This document shows, piece after piece, positions 8,737 through 16,362 of a DNA stretch of 64,000 nt (position 1 is its first letter; each line of letters starts with the position of its first letter). The stretch spans positions 1 through 64,000 of the forward strand of contig NZ_JBHUWD010000018.1 in the NCBI RefSeq assembly GCF_042670205.1, in the 5' to 3' direction. The stretch comes from Luteimicrobium sp042670205 (GTDB taxonomy: Bacteria > Actinomycetota > Actinomycetes > Actinomycetales > Cellulomonadaceae). The position numbers were made by a program, and so were the translations under genes. The notes under the pieces were generated by a model. The model did no database searches and had not been told where the DNA came from. It worked only from the letters and a program-made list of their open reading frames with translations.

Positions 8737-9687
8737 ATGCCGGAGCTGCCCGAGGTCGAGGCGCTCGTCGGGTTCCTGCGGGAGCGGACGAGCGGCCACC
8801 TGATCGCGTCCGCCGAGCTGGGCCAGATCTCGGCGCTCAAGACGTACGCGCCGCCGCTCGACGCGCTCGTCGGACGCCGCGTCACGGACGTCGTCCGGCA
8901 CGGGAAGTGGCTCGACGTGAGGGCCGCCGCCCCCGACGAGCCTGAAGCAGAACCGCTGCACCTCGTGTTCCACCTGGCCCGCGGCGGGTGGCTGCGCTGG
9001 TCCGAGAAGGCGCCGACGACGCCGGTCCGTCCGCGCGCGGGCGGGGGCGGCGGCAACCGTCCCACCCTCGCGCTGCGCGTGCGGTTCGACGACGGCGCCG
9101 GATTCGACCTCACGGAGGCGGGCACGCGCAAGCGGCTCGCGGTCTACGTCGTGGCCGACCCGGACGACGTGCCCCAGATCGCGTCCCTCGGCGTCGAGCC
9201 GATGTCCGACGCGTTCACGCCCGAGGTCCTGGCCGCGCTCCTGGCCGGGAAGAACCAGCAGGTCAAGGGGCTGCTGCGTGACCAGGGCGCGATCGCCGGC
9301 ATCGGGAACGCGTACTCGGACGAGATCCTGCTCGTCGCCCGGACGAGCCCGTTCCGCCTCACCAAGACCTATGCCGCGCCGTCCGGCGCCTCCCCCGGGA
9401 CGCCGTCCGACGACGTCGTCGCCCTGCACGCCGCGATCCGGGACGTGCTGCACGAGGCCGTGACCGCGTCGTCGGGCAGGCCGGCGGCCGAGCTCAAGGA
9501 CGCCAAGCGCCGCGGCATGCGCGTGCACGGCCGGACGGGCGAGCCGTGCCCGGGCTGGGACGGCGTGCCGTGCGGCGACACGGTCCACGAGGTGTCCTTC
9601 GCGGACCGGTCGCTGCAGTACTGCCCGACCTGCCAGACCGGGGGTCAGGTGCTCGCGGACCGCCGCATGTCCCGCCTCCTGCGCTGA
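8737..9687 (+). CDS. Fpg/Nei family DNA glycosylase/AP lyase
   Basis: A base-excision repair enzyme. The start is decided by catalysis: removal of Met must leave the nucleophilic Pro2, and ATG 8737 gives MPELPEVE with Pro2 and Glu3. The conserved lysine follows in RHGKWLDV. The helix-two-turn-helix motif includes LRDQGAIAGIGNAYSDEI, and the C terminus has a zinc finger with two Cys in PCPGWDGVPCG and two in YCPTCQ. At 316 aa it is slightly longer than Fpg owing to a Gly/Arg-rich loop near residue 105. Which lesion it prefers (8-oxoG or oxidised pyrimidines) cannot be told from sequence. Its last 43 bp overlap the convergent MFS gene. Confidence 0.9.
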   Translation: MPELPEVEALVGFLRERTSGHLIASAELGQISALKTYAPPLDALVGRRVTDVVRHGKWLDVRAAAPDEPEAEPLHLVFHLARGGWLRWSEKAPTTPVRPRAGGGGGNRPTLALRVRFDDGAGFDLTEAGTRKRLAVYVVADPDDVPQIASLGVEPMSDAFTPEVLAALLAGKNQQVKGLLRDQGAIAGIGNAYSDEILLVARTSPFRLTKTYAAPSGASPGTPSDDVVALHAAIRDVLHEAVTASSGRPAAELKDAKRRGMRVHGRTGEPCPGWDGVPCGDTVHEVSFADRSLQYCPTCQTGGQVLADRRMSRLLR

Positions 9688-10946
9688 CGACGCCCCGACC
9701 ATGCCAGCGCCGCGCCCACGGCCAGGGACCCGAGCGCCACGCCGCCGCCGAGGGCAGGCCATCCCGCCGCCGTCGCCAGGGCCCCGGCACTGAGCGCTCC
9801 AGCGACCTGCGCCGCCGTCGTCATGACCTCGGCGACCGGTTGGACCCGCCCGCGCTCCACGGGCCGGTACGACGCCGCGACCATCGCGCTCCCGCCGCTG
9901 AAGGCCAGGTTCCAGCCGACGCCCACCGCGGCCATCGCGAGCACGAACGCCGGCATCGACGGGCTCACGACGGCAGCCGTGCCCGCGACCACGATGACCG
10001 CGGTGCCGAGGAGCGCGACGCGCCGCTCGCCGAACCGGCCGATCCACCGGGCGACGACGAACCCCGGCGCGTACATGCCGACCATGTGGAGCTGGACCGC
10101 GAGCGCCGCCTGGCCGGCGCTGTGACCCGTGTCGGTCCCGGCGAGCGGGCCGGCGGTCATCATCGACATCATCGCGAAGGCCGCGAGCGAAGCGGCCCCC
10201 ACCCCGCCGAGCAGGACGGGCTGGCGCCACAGCGCCGCGGCGGGCCGGGCGCCGTCCGCCGGTGCGCCTCCCGGCGGCGCGGTGGCGGACGGGGCGCGGC
10301 CGAGGTCCGCCAGCCGCCGGGGCAGGAGCACGTTCCAGCCCAGGGCCGCGAGGCCCGCCGCGGCGACGAGCAGGTAGGAGGCCACGTACGGGGTCGCGGT
10401 GGCGTGCGCGAGCGCGGTCGCCACGAACGGTCCGACGAGGGCCGCCGCCAGGCCGCCCGCGAGGACCGTGCTCACGGCCCGGGCGCGCGCGCCGGGCACC
10501 GCGTCGGCGGCCGCGTAGCGGTAGTAGCCGGTGCCGGCCTGGTACACCCCGACGAGCGCCGTCCCGACGCAGAACAGCCAGAACAGGTCGAGCCGGACCG
10601 CGAGCGCCGAGACGAGGCCCGCCGCGACGGCAAACACGGGGGCGACGACGAAGGCGCGGCCGTAGCCGCGGCGCCCGATCGCGCGCGACCACACGAAGGT
10701 CGCGACCGCCGCCGCGACGGGGATCAGGCTGAACGGGACGGTCGCGAGCAGCCGGGTGGGTGCGAGCCGCGCGCCGACGACGCCCGTGAGCGTCAGGTCG
10801 ACGGTCGTCCCGAGGACGGCGAGGCCCTGCGCGGTGACGAGGCGGCGCACGGTCGCGGCAGCGTGGGAGGCAGGCGGCGCGGAGGTCGGGGCTGTCGTGC
10901 TGGTCGTGGTCACCAGGCAAGCGTCGCGAAGCGGGCGAGCCGGCAC
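9645..10946 (-). CDS. MFS transporter, putative drug or metabolite efflux
   Basis: A 433-aa membrane protein with about twelve hydrophobic segments in two halves separated near residue 225 by a Pro/Ala-rich cytoplasmic loop (PSATAPPGGAPADGARP). A short RAIGRRGYGRAF loop between TM2 and TM3 resembles the MFS A-motif position. Substrate is not predictable. The GTG at 10946 is the longest start; GTG at 10913 (VTTTSTTAP) is also possible and neither has a strong SD. It is divergent from a GlxA-type regulator 37-70 bp away, suggesting local control. The 3' end overlaps the glycosylase gene by 43 bp, tail to tail. Confidence 0.8.
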   Translation of the reverse strand: MPARPLRDACLVTTTSTTAPTSAPPASHAAATVRRLVTAQGLAVLGTTVDLTLTGVVGARLAPTRLLATVPFSLIPVAAAVATFVWSRAIGRRGYGRAFVVAPVFAVAAGLVSALAVRLDLFWLFCVGTALVGVYQAGTGYYRYAAADAVPGARARAVSTVLAGGLAAALVGPFVATALAHATATPYVASYLLVAAAGLAALGWNVLLPRRLADLGRAPSATAPPGGAPADGARPAAALWRQPVLLGGVGAASLAAFAMMSMMTAGPLAGTDTGHSAGQAALAVQLHMVGMYAPGFVVARWIGRFGERRVALLGTAVIVVAGTAAVVSPSMPAFVLAMAAVGVGWNLAFSGGSAMVAASYRPVERGRVQPVAEVMTTAAQVAGALSAGALATAAGWPALGGGVALGSLAVGAALAWSGRRQRRRRDMRRSAST

Positions 10947-10971
10947 GAGAGGCAGGAATGCCGCTCTGTGT

Positions 10972-10977
10972 TAGGTT
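10972..10977 (+). promoter_or_regulatory. -10 element placing transcription start at the regulator start codon (leaderless)
   Basis: TAGGTT (TAnnnT) is followed by six bases and then the ATG at 10984, so the predicted transcript begins at or beside the A of ATG. No SD precedes the ATG, which agrees with a leaderless mRNA, common in Actinobacteria. A short inverted repeat (GGCA/TGCC, 10951-10962) sits upstream and could be an operator shared with the divergent MFS gene. Confidence 0.4.
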
Positions 10978-10983
10978 TCTGCC

Positions 10984-11943
10984 ATGGCTCCTCTCGACGC
11001 CTCCCACCGTGTCGCGGTCCTCGCCCTCGCGGACGCGCTCCCGATGGAGGTGGGCATCCCGTTCCAGGTGCTGCAGCGGCGGCGCTACCCGTACGACGTC
11101 GAGCTCTGCGGCGAGCGGCCCGGTCCCGTCCCGACGACGGGCGGCTTCCCCGTGCACGCCGGCACCGGCCTGGAGGCGCTCGAGCGCGCCGACACCGTCG
11201 TCGTGCCGGCGTTCCACGACGTCGACCGGCCGCTGCCGGCGGACGTGCTCGACGCGCTCGTCGCAGCCCACGAGCGGGGCGCGCGTCTCGTCTCGATCTG
11301 CGTCGGCGCGTTCGCCCTCGCCCAGGCCGGGCTCCTCGACGGCCGAGCCGCGACCACCCACTGGCAGTACACGGCCCTGCTCGCGCGCCGCTACCCGCGC
11401 GTGACGGTCGACCCCGACGTCCTCTACGTCGACGAGGGCGACGTGCTGACCTCGGCGGGCGTCGCGTCGGGCATCGACGCCTGCCTCCAGCTCGTGCGCA
11501 CGGACCACGGCGCCGCCGCGGCGAACGAGGTCGCGCGGGCCCTCGTGGCCGCGCCGCACCGGGACGGCGGCCAGGCGCAGTTCGTGGTGCGCTCCGACGA
11601 GCCGTCGCGCCAGGACGCGCTCGCGTCCACGCGGGCCTGGGCCCTCCAGCGGCTCGACGAGCCCCTCACGCTCGCGGACCTCGCCCGTCACGCGCACGTG
11701 TCCGTCCGTACGCTCGCGCGGGTCTTCGTCGCCGAGACCGGGCTCCCCCCGCTCCGCTGGCTCTCGACGGCTCGGGTCGACCGCGCCTGCGAGCTCCTCG
11801 AGACCACCGACTGGGGCGTGGACCGCGTGGCCCGGGCCGCGGGCCTCGGCACCCCGGCGAACCTGCGCCTGCACCTGCGGCGCGCCCTCGGAGTCAGCCC
11901 CTCGGAGTACCGCGCGACGTTCTCGCTGACGGCCGCGGCCTGA
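10984..11943 (+). CDS. GlxA family transcriptional regulator (DJ-1/PfpI plus AraC-type HTH)
   Basis: A 319-aa regulator. Residues about 8-175 form a DJ-1/PfpI-like domain with the elbow motif RLVSICVGAFALA and the TTHW segment typical of GlxA regulators. Residues about 215-312 are an AraC/XylS DNA-binding domain (TLADLARHAHVSVRTLARVF, then GVDRVARAAGLGTPANLRLH). Such proteins usually activate neighbouring or metabolic genes; the ligand is unknown. The divergent MFS pump is the obvious candidate target. The ATG at 10984 lacks an SD and appears leaderless. It converges with the GNAT gene downstream. Confidence 0.88.
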   Translation: MAPLDASHRVAVLALADALPMEVGIPFQVLQRRRYPYDVELCGERPGPVPTTGGFPVHAGTGLEALERADTVVVPAFHDVDRPLPADVLDALVAAHERGARLVSICVGAFALAQAGLLDGRAATTHWQYTALLARRYPRVTVDPDVLYVDEGDVLTSAGVASGIDACLQLVRTDHGAAAANEVARALVAAPHRDGGQAQFVVRSDEPSRQDALASTRAWALQRLDEPLTLADLARHAHVSVRTLARVFVAETGLPPLRWLSTARVDRACELLETTDWGVDRVARAAGLGTPANLRLHLRRALGVSPSEYRATFSLTAAA

Positions 11944-11983
11944 GCCGGCCGCGAACACCGAGCGCCCGGCCGGACCGCCGGCG

Positions 11984-12012
11984 GGCCCGGGAACCGGGAA
12001 CGGGACCGGGCC
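11984..12012. terminator. Weak inverted repeat between convergent genes
   Basis: GGCCCGG (11984-11990) pairs with CCGGGCC (12006-12012) around CCGGGAA-type repeats. It sits in the 69-bp gap between the regulator and GNAT gene ends and could act as a shared terminator. There is no U-run. Confidence 0.3.
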
Positions 12013-12915
12013 TCAGAACAGGATGGTCGCGAGCGTCCCGACCTGCTCGAACCCGACCCGCCGGTACGCGGCGATCGCGGGCGCGTTGAAGTCGTTGACG
12101 TACAGCGAGACGACGGGCGCGACGTCCCGGCGGGCGGCGACGACGACGGCGGCGACACCGTTCTCGGAGAGCCGGTGCCCACGCCGGGTGGGGTCGACCC
12201 AGACGCCCTGGATCTGGGCCACCTGCTCCGTGACCGCCCCGAGCTCGGCCTTGAACGCGACGAACGGGCGCTCGTCCGCGCCGCGCTCCATCCGGACGAA
12301 GGACCGCCCGGTCGCGATGAGCTGGCGGACGCGACGCTCGTAGGCGGAGCTGCCGCCCACGACGGGCGAGTACCCGACCTCCTCGACGAACATGCGCACG
12401 CAGGCGGGCAGGATCGCGCCGAGCTCCTCGCTCAGCCCGCGTCGGACGGCAGGGTCCGGCGCGACGTCGGGGTCGCGGGCGATCGCCATGGACGGCTGGC
12501 AGGCGCGGATCTCGCGCGGCCGCGGCCAGACCGGTGCCAGCCGCTCCCACAGGCCCAGGGCGACGGCCGCGTCCCCGACGATCGAGGAGCTGCGCCGTCC
12601 CTCGAGCCTCGCGGCGGCCGCGAACGCGTCGAGCGCGGCCTCCCGCTCGGGGCCGGTCTCGGGGACCACGGGGAACAGGTTCGCGCCGGACCAGCAGATC
12701 GCCGTCGGGGGGCCCGACGACGGGTACGCCCAGATGCTGCCGCCGCCGCGCGCGCCCTGCTCGGGCCAGTCGGCGACTCGGGCCGCGGCGAGCGCCGCCG
12801 TCACGGGGTCGACGGCGCACACCGCGAGCGCTGCGGCGACCTCGTGCCGCCCCATCACCCGCGCGGGCGCCGCACGCAGGCCGTGCGCGTCGTCGCGGGC
12901 GAAGAGGCGGACCAT
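12013..12915 (-). CDS. GNAT family N-acetyltransferase with DUF4081-like N-terminal domain
   Basis: A 300-aa protein. The C-terminal third is a GNAT fold: IQGVWVDPTRRGHRLSENG matches the acetyl-CoA-binding motif A (V..R.[RG]H) and NDFNAPAIAAYRRVGFE is the canonical motif B. The N-terminal half (WAYPSSGPPTAICWSGANL) resembles the DUF4081 module fused to such enzymes next to ispG in many Actinobacteria. The substrate is unknown. ATG 12915 follows GGGGGAGA at about 10 nt; an upstream in-frame ATG at 12933 overlaps that SD. It lies 73 bp after ispG on the same strand and may be cotranscribed. Confidence 0.85.
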   Translation of the reverse strand: MVRLFARDDAHGLRAAPARVMGRHEVAAALAVCAVDPVTAALAAARVADWPEQGARGGGSIWAYPSSGPPTAICWSGANLFPVVPETGPEREAALDAFAAAARLEGRRSSSIVGDAAVALGLWERLAPVWPRPREIRACQPSMAIARDPDVAPDPAVRRGLSEELGAILPACVRMFVEEVGYSPVVGGSSAYERRVRQLIATGRSFVRMERGADERPFVAFKAELGAVTEQVAQIQGVWVDPTRRGHRLSENGVAAVVVAARRDVAPVVSLYVNDFNAPAIAAYRRVGFEQVGTLATILF

Positions 12916-12988
12916 GCGCCGATTCTCCCCCATCGGTTCCGCGGGCGCCGTCAGGCGGCCGTCGGCCGCGTCGCGGCTCGCAGCCCGG

Positions 12989-14149
12989 TCAGCTCACGGT
13001 GACGACGGGACCGGACGGCGTGCGCTCCTCGGCGGGCATCGAGTCGGCGATCCGCATGGCCTCCTCGATGAGGGTCTCGACGATCATGGCCTCGGGCACG
13101 GTCTTGATGACCTCGCCCTTGACGAAGATCTGGCCCTTGCCGTTGCCGGACGCGACCCCGAGGTCCGCCTCGCGGGCCTCGCCCGGGCCGTTGACGACGC
13201 AGCCCATGACCGCGACGCGCAGCGGCACCTCCATGCCCTCGAGCCCCGCGGTGACGCGCTCGGCGAGCGAGTAGACGTCGACCTGGGCGCGACCGCACGA
13301 CGGGCACGAGACGATCTCGAGCTTGCGGGGGCGCAGGTTGAGCGACTGGAGGATCTGGATGCCGACCTTGACCTCCTCGACGGGAGGCGCGGACAGGGAC
13401 ACGCGGATGGTGTCCCCGATGCCCTTGCTGAGCAGCGCACCGAACGCCGTCGCGGACTTGATGGTGCCCTGGAACGCTGGCCCGGCCTCGGTGACGCCGA
13501 GGTGGAGGGGCCAGTCGCCGGCCTCGGAGAGCAGCTCGTAGGCGCGCACCATCACGACGGGGTCGTTGTGCTTGACCGAGATCTTGAAGTCGTGGAAGTC
13601 GTGCTCCTCGAAGAGCGACGCCTCCCAGATCGCGGACTCGACGAGCGCCTCGGGCGTCGCCCTGCCGTACTTCGCGAGCAGGCGCGGGTCGAGCGAGCCG
13701 GCGTTGACGCCGATCCGGAGCGACGTGCCGTGGTCCTTCGCCGCCTGGGCGATCTCCTTGACCTGGTCGTCGAACTTGCGGATGTTGCCCGGGTTGACGC
13801 GCACGGCCGCGCAGCCGGCCTCGATCGCGGCGAACACGTACTTCGGCTGGAAGTGGATGTCCGCGATGACGGGGATCTGGGACTTCTTCGCGATCGCGGG
13901 GAGCGCGGCAGCGTCGTCGGCACTGGGGACGGCGACGCGGACGATGTCGCAGCCGGCCGCGGTCAGCTCGGCGATCTGCTGGAGGGTGGCGTTGATGTCC
14001 GAGGTCAGCGTCGTCGTCATGGACTGGACGCTGATCGGCGCGTCACCGCCGACCTCCACCTTGCCGACGCGGATCTTGCGCGTCTTGCGGCGGGGGGCGA
14101 GGACGGGTGCGGGAGCCTCGGGCATGCCGAGGTTGATCGGGACGCTCAC
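12989..14149 (-). CDS. ispG: 4-hydroxy-3-methylbut-2-enyl diphosphate synthase
   Basis: IspG converts MEcPP to HMBPP in the MEP isoprenoid pathway using a [4Fe-4S] cluster. The 386-aa product has the TIM barrel (ISVQSMTTTLTSD, PVIADIHFQ, VRVNPGNI) and the C-terminal cluster ligands in CPSCGR and GCVVNGPGE. It shares the MEP pathway with dxr, encoded 3.6 kb upstream on the same strand; a plus-strand resistance gene and the M50 protease lie between. The GTG at 14149 has no SD, but a -10-like GATACT ends 6 nt before it, so the mRNA may be leaderless. Confidence 0.97.
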   Translation of the reverse strand: MSVPINLGMPEAPAPVLAPRRKTRKIRVGKVEVGGDAPISVQSMTTTLTSDINATLQQIAELTAAGCDIVRVAVPSADDAAALPAIAKKSQIPVIADIHFQPKYVFAAIEAGCAAVRVNPGNIRKFDDQVKEIAQAAKDHGTSLRIGVNAGSLDPRLLAKYGRATPEALVESAIWEASLFEEHDFHDFKISVKHNDPVVMVRAYELLSEAGDWPLHLGVTEAGPAFQGTIKSATAFGALLSKGIGDTIRVSLSAPPVEEVKVGIQILQSLNLRPRKLEIVSCPSCGRAQVDVYSLAERVTAGLEGMEVPLRVAVMGCVVNGPGEAREADLGVASGNGKGQIFVKGEVIKTVPEAMIVETLIEEAMRIADSMPAEERTPSGPVVTVS

Positions 14150-14155
14150 GGGTCA

Positions 14156-14161
14156 AGTATC
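14156..14161 (-). promoter_or_regulatory. Candidate -10 for a leaderless ispG transcript
   Basis: GATACT on the minus strand ends six bases before the ispG GTG. That spacing would start transcription at the start codon. The -35 region (CCCGCG) is poor, so confidence is limited. Confidence 0.35.
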
Positions 14162-14243
14162 CCTCGCCCCGCCGACGTCGCGGGCTGCCAGGGGCGCGAC
14201 GGGCCGTCGGATCTCGTGGCGATCCGGGAAAGGCGGCCCGCCG

Positions 14244-14280
14244 AAAAGCCCGTGACACGCGTGCGGACCCCGCCTAGCGT
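14244..14280 (+). promoter_or_regulatory. Promoter of the ribosomal protection gene, with a WhiB7-type AT-rich upstream patch
   Basis: GTGACA (14252-14257) and TAGCGT (14275-14280) are separated by exactly 17 bp and make a good SigA-type promoter. AAAA at 14244-14247 lies 4 bp upstream of the -35 in otherwise G/C-rich DNA. An AT-rich run just upstream of the -35 is the known signature of WhiB7-activated promoters in Mycobacterium and other Actinobacteria. The predicted start is near 14287. That WhiB7 acts here is inference; no whiB7 gene is in the window. Confidence 0.55.
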
Positions 14281-14318
14281 CGCCCACGACCCCTCGAACC
14301 CACGGCTGGAGGCCCGCG

Positions 14319-14441
14319 ATGCGGCAGACGACGACCGACCCCTGCGTCCCTGTCGCCTGCCCGAGGAGCCCCCGCCCGTATGAGGACCGTCACGATCGGC
14401 GTGCTCGCGCACGTCGACGCCGGCAAGACCACCCTGACTGA
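14319..14441 (+). CDS. Leader ORF overlapping the ribosomal protection gene
   Basis: A 40-codon ORF starting MRQTTTDPCVPVACPRSPRP lies in the mRNA leader. It has a better SD (GGAGG, 7 nt from ATG) than the downstream resistance gene. It stops at 14441, 61 bases inside that gene in a different frame, so ribosomes finishing or stalling on it would affect initiation at 14380. This is the layout expected for antibiotic-responsive translational or transcriptional attenuation. It could also be only an untranslated artefact of high GC; the strong SD argues against that. The peptide is rich in Pro and Arg and matches no leader I know. Confidence 0.5.
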   Translation: MRQTTTDPCVPVACPRSPRPYEDRHDRRARARRRRQDHPD

Positions 14442-16347
14442 GCGCCTGCTGCTGCACGCGGGCGCGATCGACCACGCCGGCAGCGTCGACGCCGGCGACA
14501 CCCAGACCGACACGCTCGAGCTCGAGCGCCGTCGCGGCATCACGATCCGCTCGGCCGTCGCGACGCTGCGCGCCGGCGACCTCACCGTGAACCTCGTCGA
14601 CACGCCCGGGCACGCGGACTTCGTCGCCGAGGTCGCACGCGCCGTGACCGTGCTCGACGGGGCGGTCCTCCTCCTGTCGGCGGTCGAGGGCGTCCAGGCC
14701 CGGACACGCGTCCTGCTGCGGACGCTGACCCGCCTGCGCGTGCCGACGATCCTGTTCGCGAACAAGGTCGACCGGGCGGGGGCCCGGACCGACGGGCTCG
14801 TCGCCGAGGTCCGCGACCGGCTCACGCCGCACGTCGTGCCGCTGAGCACCGTCGCCGGTGCGGGGACGCGCGGCGCGCTCGTCGGGCCGCGCGACCCGGG
14901 GGCCCTGCCCGACGACGTCGCGACGGCCCTGCTCGACGACGACCGGTCCGCGCCGCTCCTCGAGGCGTATCTCGCGGGCGAGGGCCCCCTCGCGCACGAC
15001 CCGAGATCGGTGCTGAGGGCAGGGGTCCGCGCGGGCACGCTGCACCCGCTGCTGTTCGGCTCGGCGGCGACGGGCGTCGGGGTGCCCGCGCTGGTCGACG
15101 CCGTCGGGCGGTGGTTCCCGTCGACGGACCCGGCCGGAGACGCGGCCGCCGGGGCGGCCCGTGGCACGGTCTTCGCGGTGGACCGCGGGCCGGGCGGCGC
15201 CCGCGTCGCGGTCGTGCGCCTGCGCACGGGCACGCTGCGCGCGCGGGACCGGGTCCGGCTCCACTCCCCCGACGACACCGCCGGCCGTCCCGCGCTGGCG
15301 ACCGCCGTCCAGGTCTACGAGGCCGGCACACGCACTCGCGAGGGGGTGCTCGGCCCGGGCGGCGTCGCTCGGGTCACCGGGCTCGCCGGCGTCCGGGTGG
15401 GGGACGCCGTCGGCGACCCTGGGCTCGTCGCCCGGACCGGCCTCTTCGCGCTCCCGACCCTCGCGGCGGCGGTCGTCCCGGTGCGCCCGGGCCAGCGACT
15501 CGCGCTGCGCGACGCGCTGGAGGACGTCGCGGCCCGCGACCCGCTCGTCGCGGTCCGGCTCGACGACACGACGGGGGACCTCGTGGTCAGCCTGTACGGA
15601 GAGGTCCAGAAGGAAGTCCTGGCGGCCACGCTCGAGGGCGAGTACGGCGTCGCGGTGCGGTTCTCCGACCAGGGCGTCCTGCACGTCGAGCGGCCGCGGG
15701 CCACCGGCTCCGCCCTCGAAGTCATGGGCTCGCACCCGTTCGGGCTCGTGACCGTCGGGCTCCGGGTGGAGCCGGCGCCGGCCGCGTCGGGCGTGACGTA
15801 CCGCGTCGAGGCCGAACGCGGCCTGCTCCTGCGCGGCTTCCACGGCGCCGTCGAGGAGACCGCCCGGGCGCTCCTGCGCCAGGGCCGGTACGGCTGGCCC
15901 GTGACCGACGTCCGCGTGACGCTGACGCACGCCCGGTACGGCACGGGCGCCACCGCGGGTGCGTTCCGCGACCTGACCACCGTCGTCCTCGCCGACGCGC
16001 TCCGCTCGGCGGGCACCCGCGTCTGCGAGCCGGTCGTCCGGTTCGAGGTCGAGACCCCCGACGACGACGTCCCGGCCGTGGTCGCCGTCCTCGCCGGGGC
16101 GGGGGCGACGCTCGAGAGCGGGCAGGACGGGCGTCCGCAGCCCGACGCCGCGGCGCTCGTGTGCGGACGGGTCGCGGCGGCGGCCGTGCCCGACCTGGAG
16201 CGGGCCCTGCCCGGCCTCACGCGCGGCGAGGGCGTCCTCGTCACGGAGCCCGCCGGGTTCGAGCCGGTCCGGGGCGCGCCGCCCCGCCGCGTGCCCGGCG
16301 AGCCCGACCTCCTCGCGCGTGCGGCGCGACTGAGGCGGCTGTGGTGA
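14380..16347 (+). CDS. Tet/OtrA-type ribosomal protection GTPase
   Basis: An EF-G-like GTPase of 655 aa in the tetracycline ribosomal protection family (TetM/OtrA), which removes tetracycline from the ribosomal A site. G motifs: AHVDAGKT (residues 10-17), DTPGHADF (74-81), NKVD (128-131). The EF-G-like domains II-V follow (GEVQKEVLAATLEGEYGVAV; the late HARYGTGATAGAF region). Absence of an EF-G-specific G' insertion and a length of about 650 aa support RPP rather than EF-G. It is the only plus-strand gene inside a minus-strand MEP-pathway block, with its own promoter and leader ORF. The base composition matches its neighbours, so it looks resident rather than newly acquired. Actual resistance is untested. 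Confidence 0.88.
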   Translation: MRTVTIGVLAHVDAGKTTLTERLLLHAGAIDHAGSVDAGDTQTDTLELERRRGITIRSAVATLRAGDLTVNLVDTPGHADFVAEVARAVTVLDGAVLLLSAVEGVQARTRVLLRTLTRLRVPTILFANKVDRAGARTDGLVAEVRDRLTPHVVPLSTVAGAGTRGALVGPRDPGALPDDVATALLDDDRSAPLLEAYLAGEGPLAHDPRSVLRAGVRAGTLHPLLFGSAATGVGVPALVDAVGRWFPSTDPAGDAAAGAARGTVFAVDRGPGGARVAVVRLRTGTLRARDRVRLHSPDDTAGRPALATAVQVYEAGTRTREGVLGPGGVARVTGLAGVRVGDAVGDPGLVARTGLFALPTLAAAVVPVRPGQRLALRDALEDVAARDPLVAVRLDDTTGDLVVSLYGEVQKEVLAATLEGEYGVAVRFSDQGVLHVERPRATGSALEVMGSHPFGLVTVGLRVEPAPAASGVTYRVEAERGLLLRGFHGAVEETARALLRQGRYGWPVTDVRVTLTHARYGTGATAGAFRDLTTVVLADALRSAGTRVCEPVVRFEVETPDDDVPAVVAVLAGAGATLESGQDGRPQPDAAALVCGRVAAAAVPDLERALPGLTRGEGVLVTEPAGFEPVRGAPPRRVPGEPDLLARAARLRRLW

Positions 16348-16362
16348 ACCCGGCCGAGCGCC

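Noticed and set aside
14150..14379. Mobile-element insertion bringing the tet-like gene
   Set aside because: No terminal inverted repeats, target duplications, transposase fragments or composition shift on either side.
14380..16347. EF-G paralogue
   Set aside because: At 655 aa it is shorter than EF-G and its overall pattern fits Tet/OtrA ribosomal protection proteins better.
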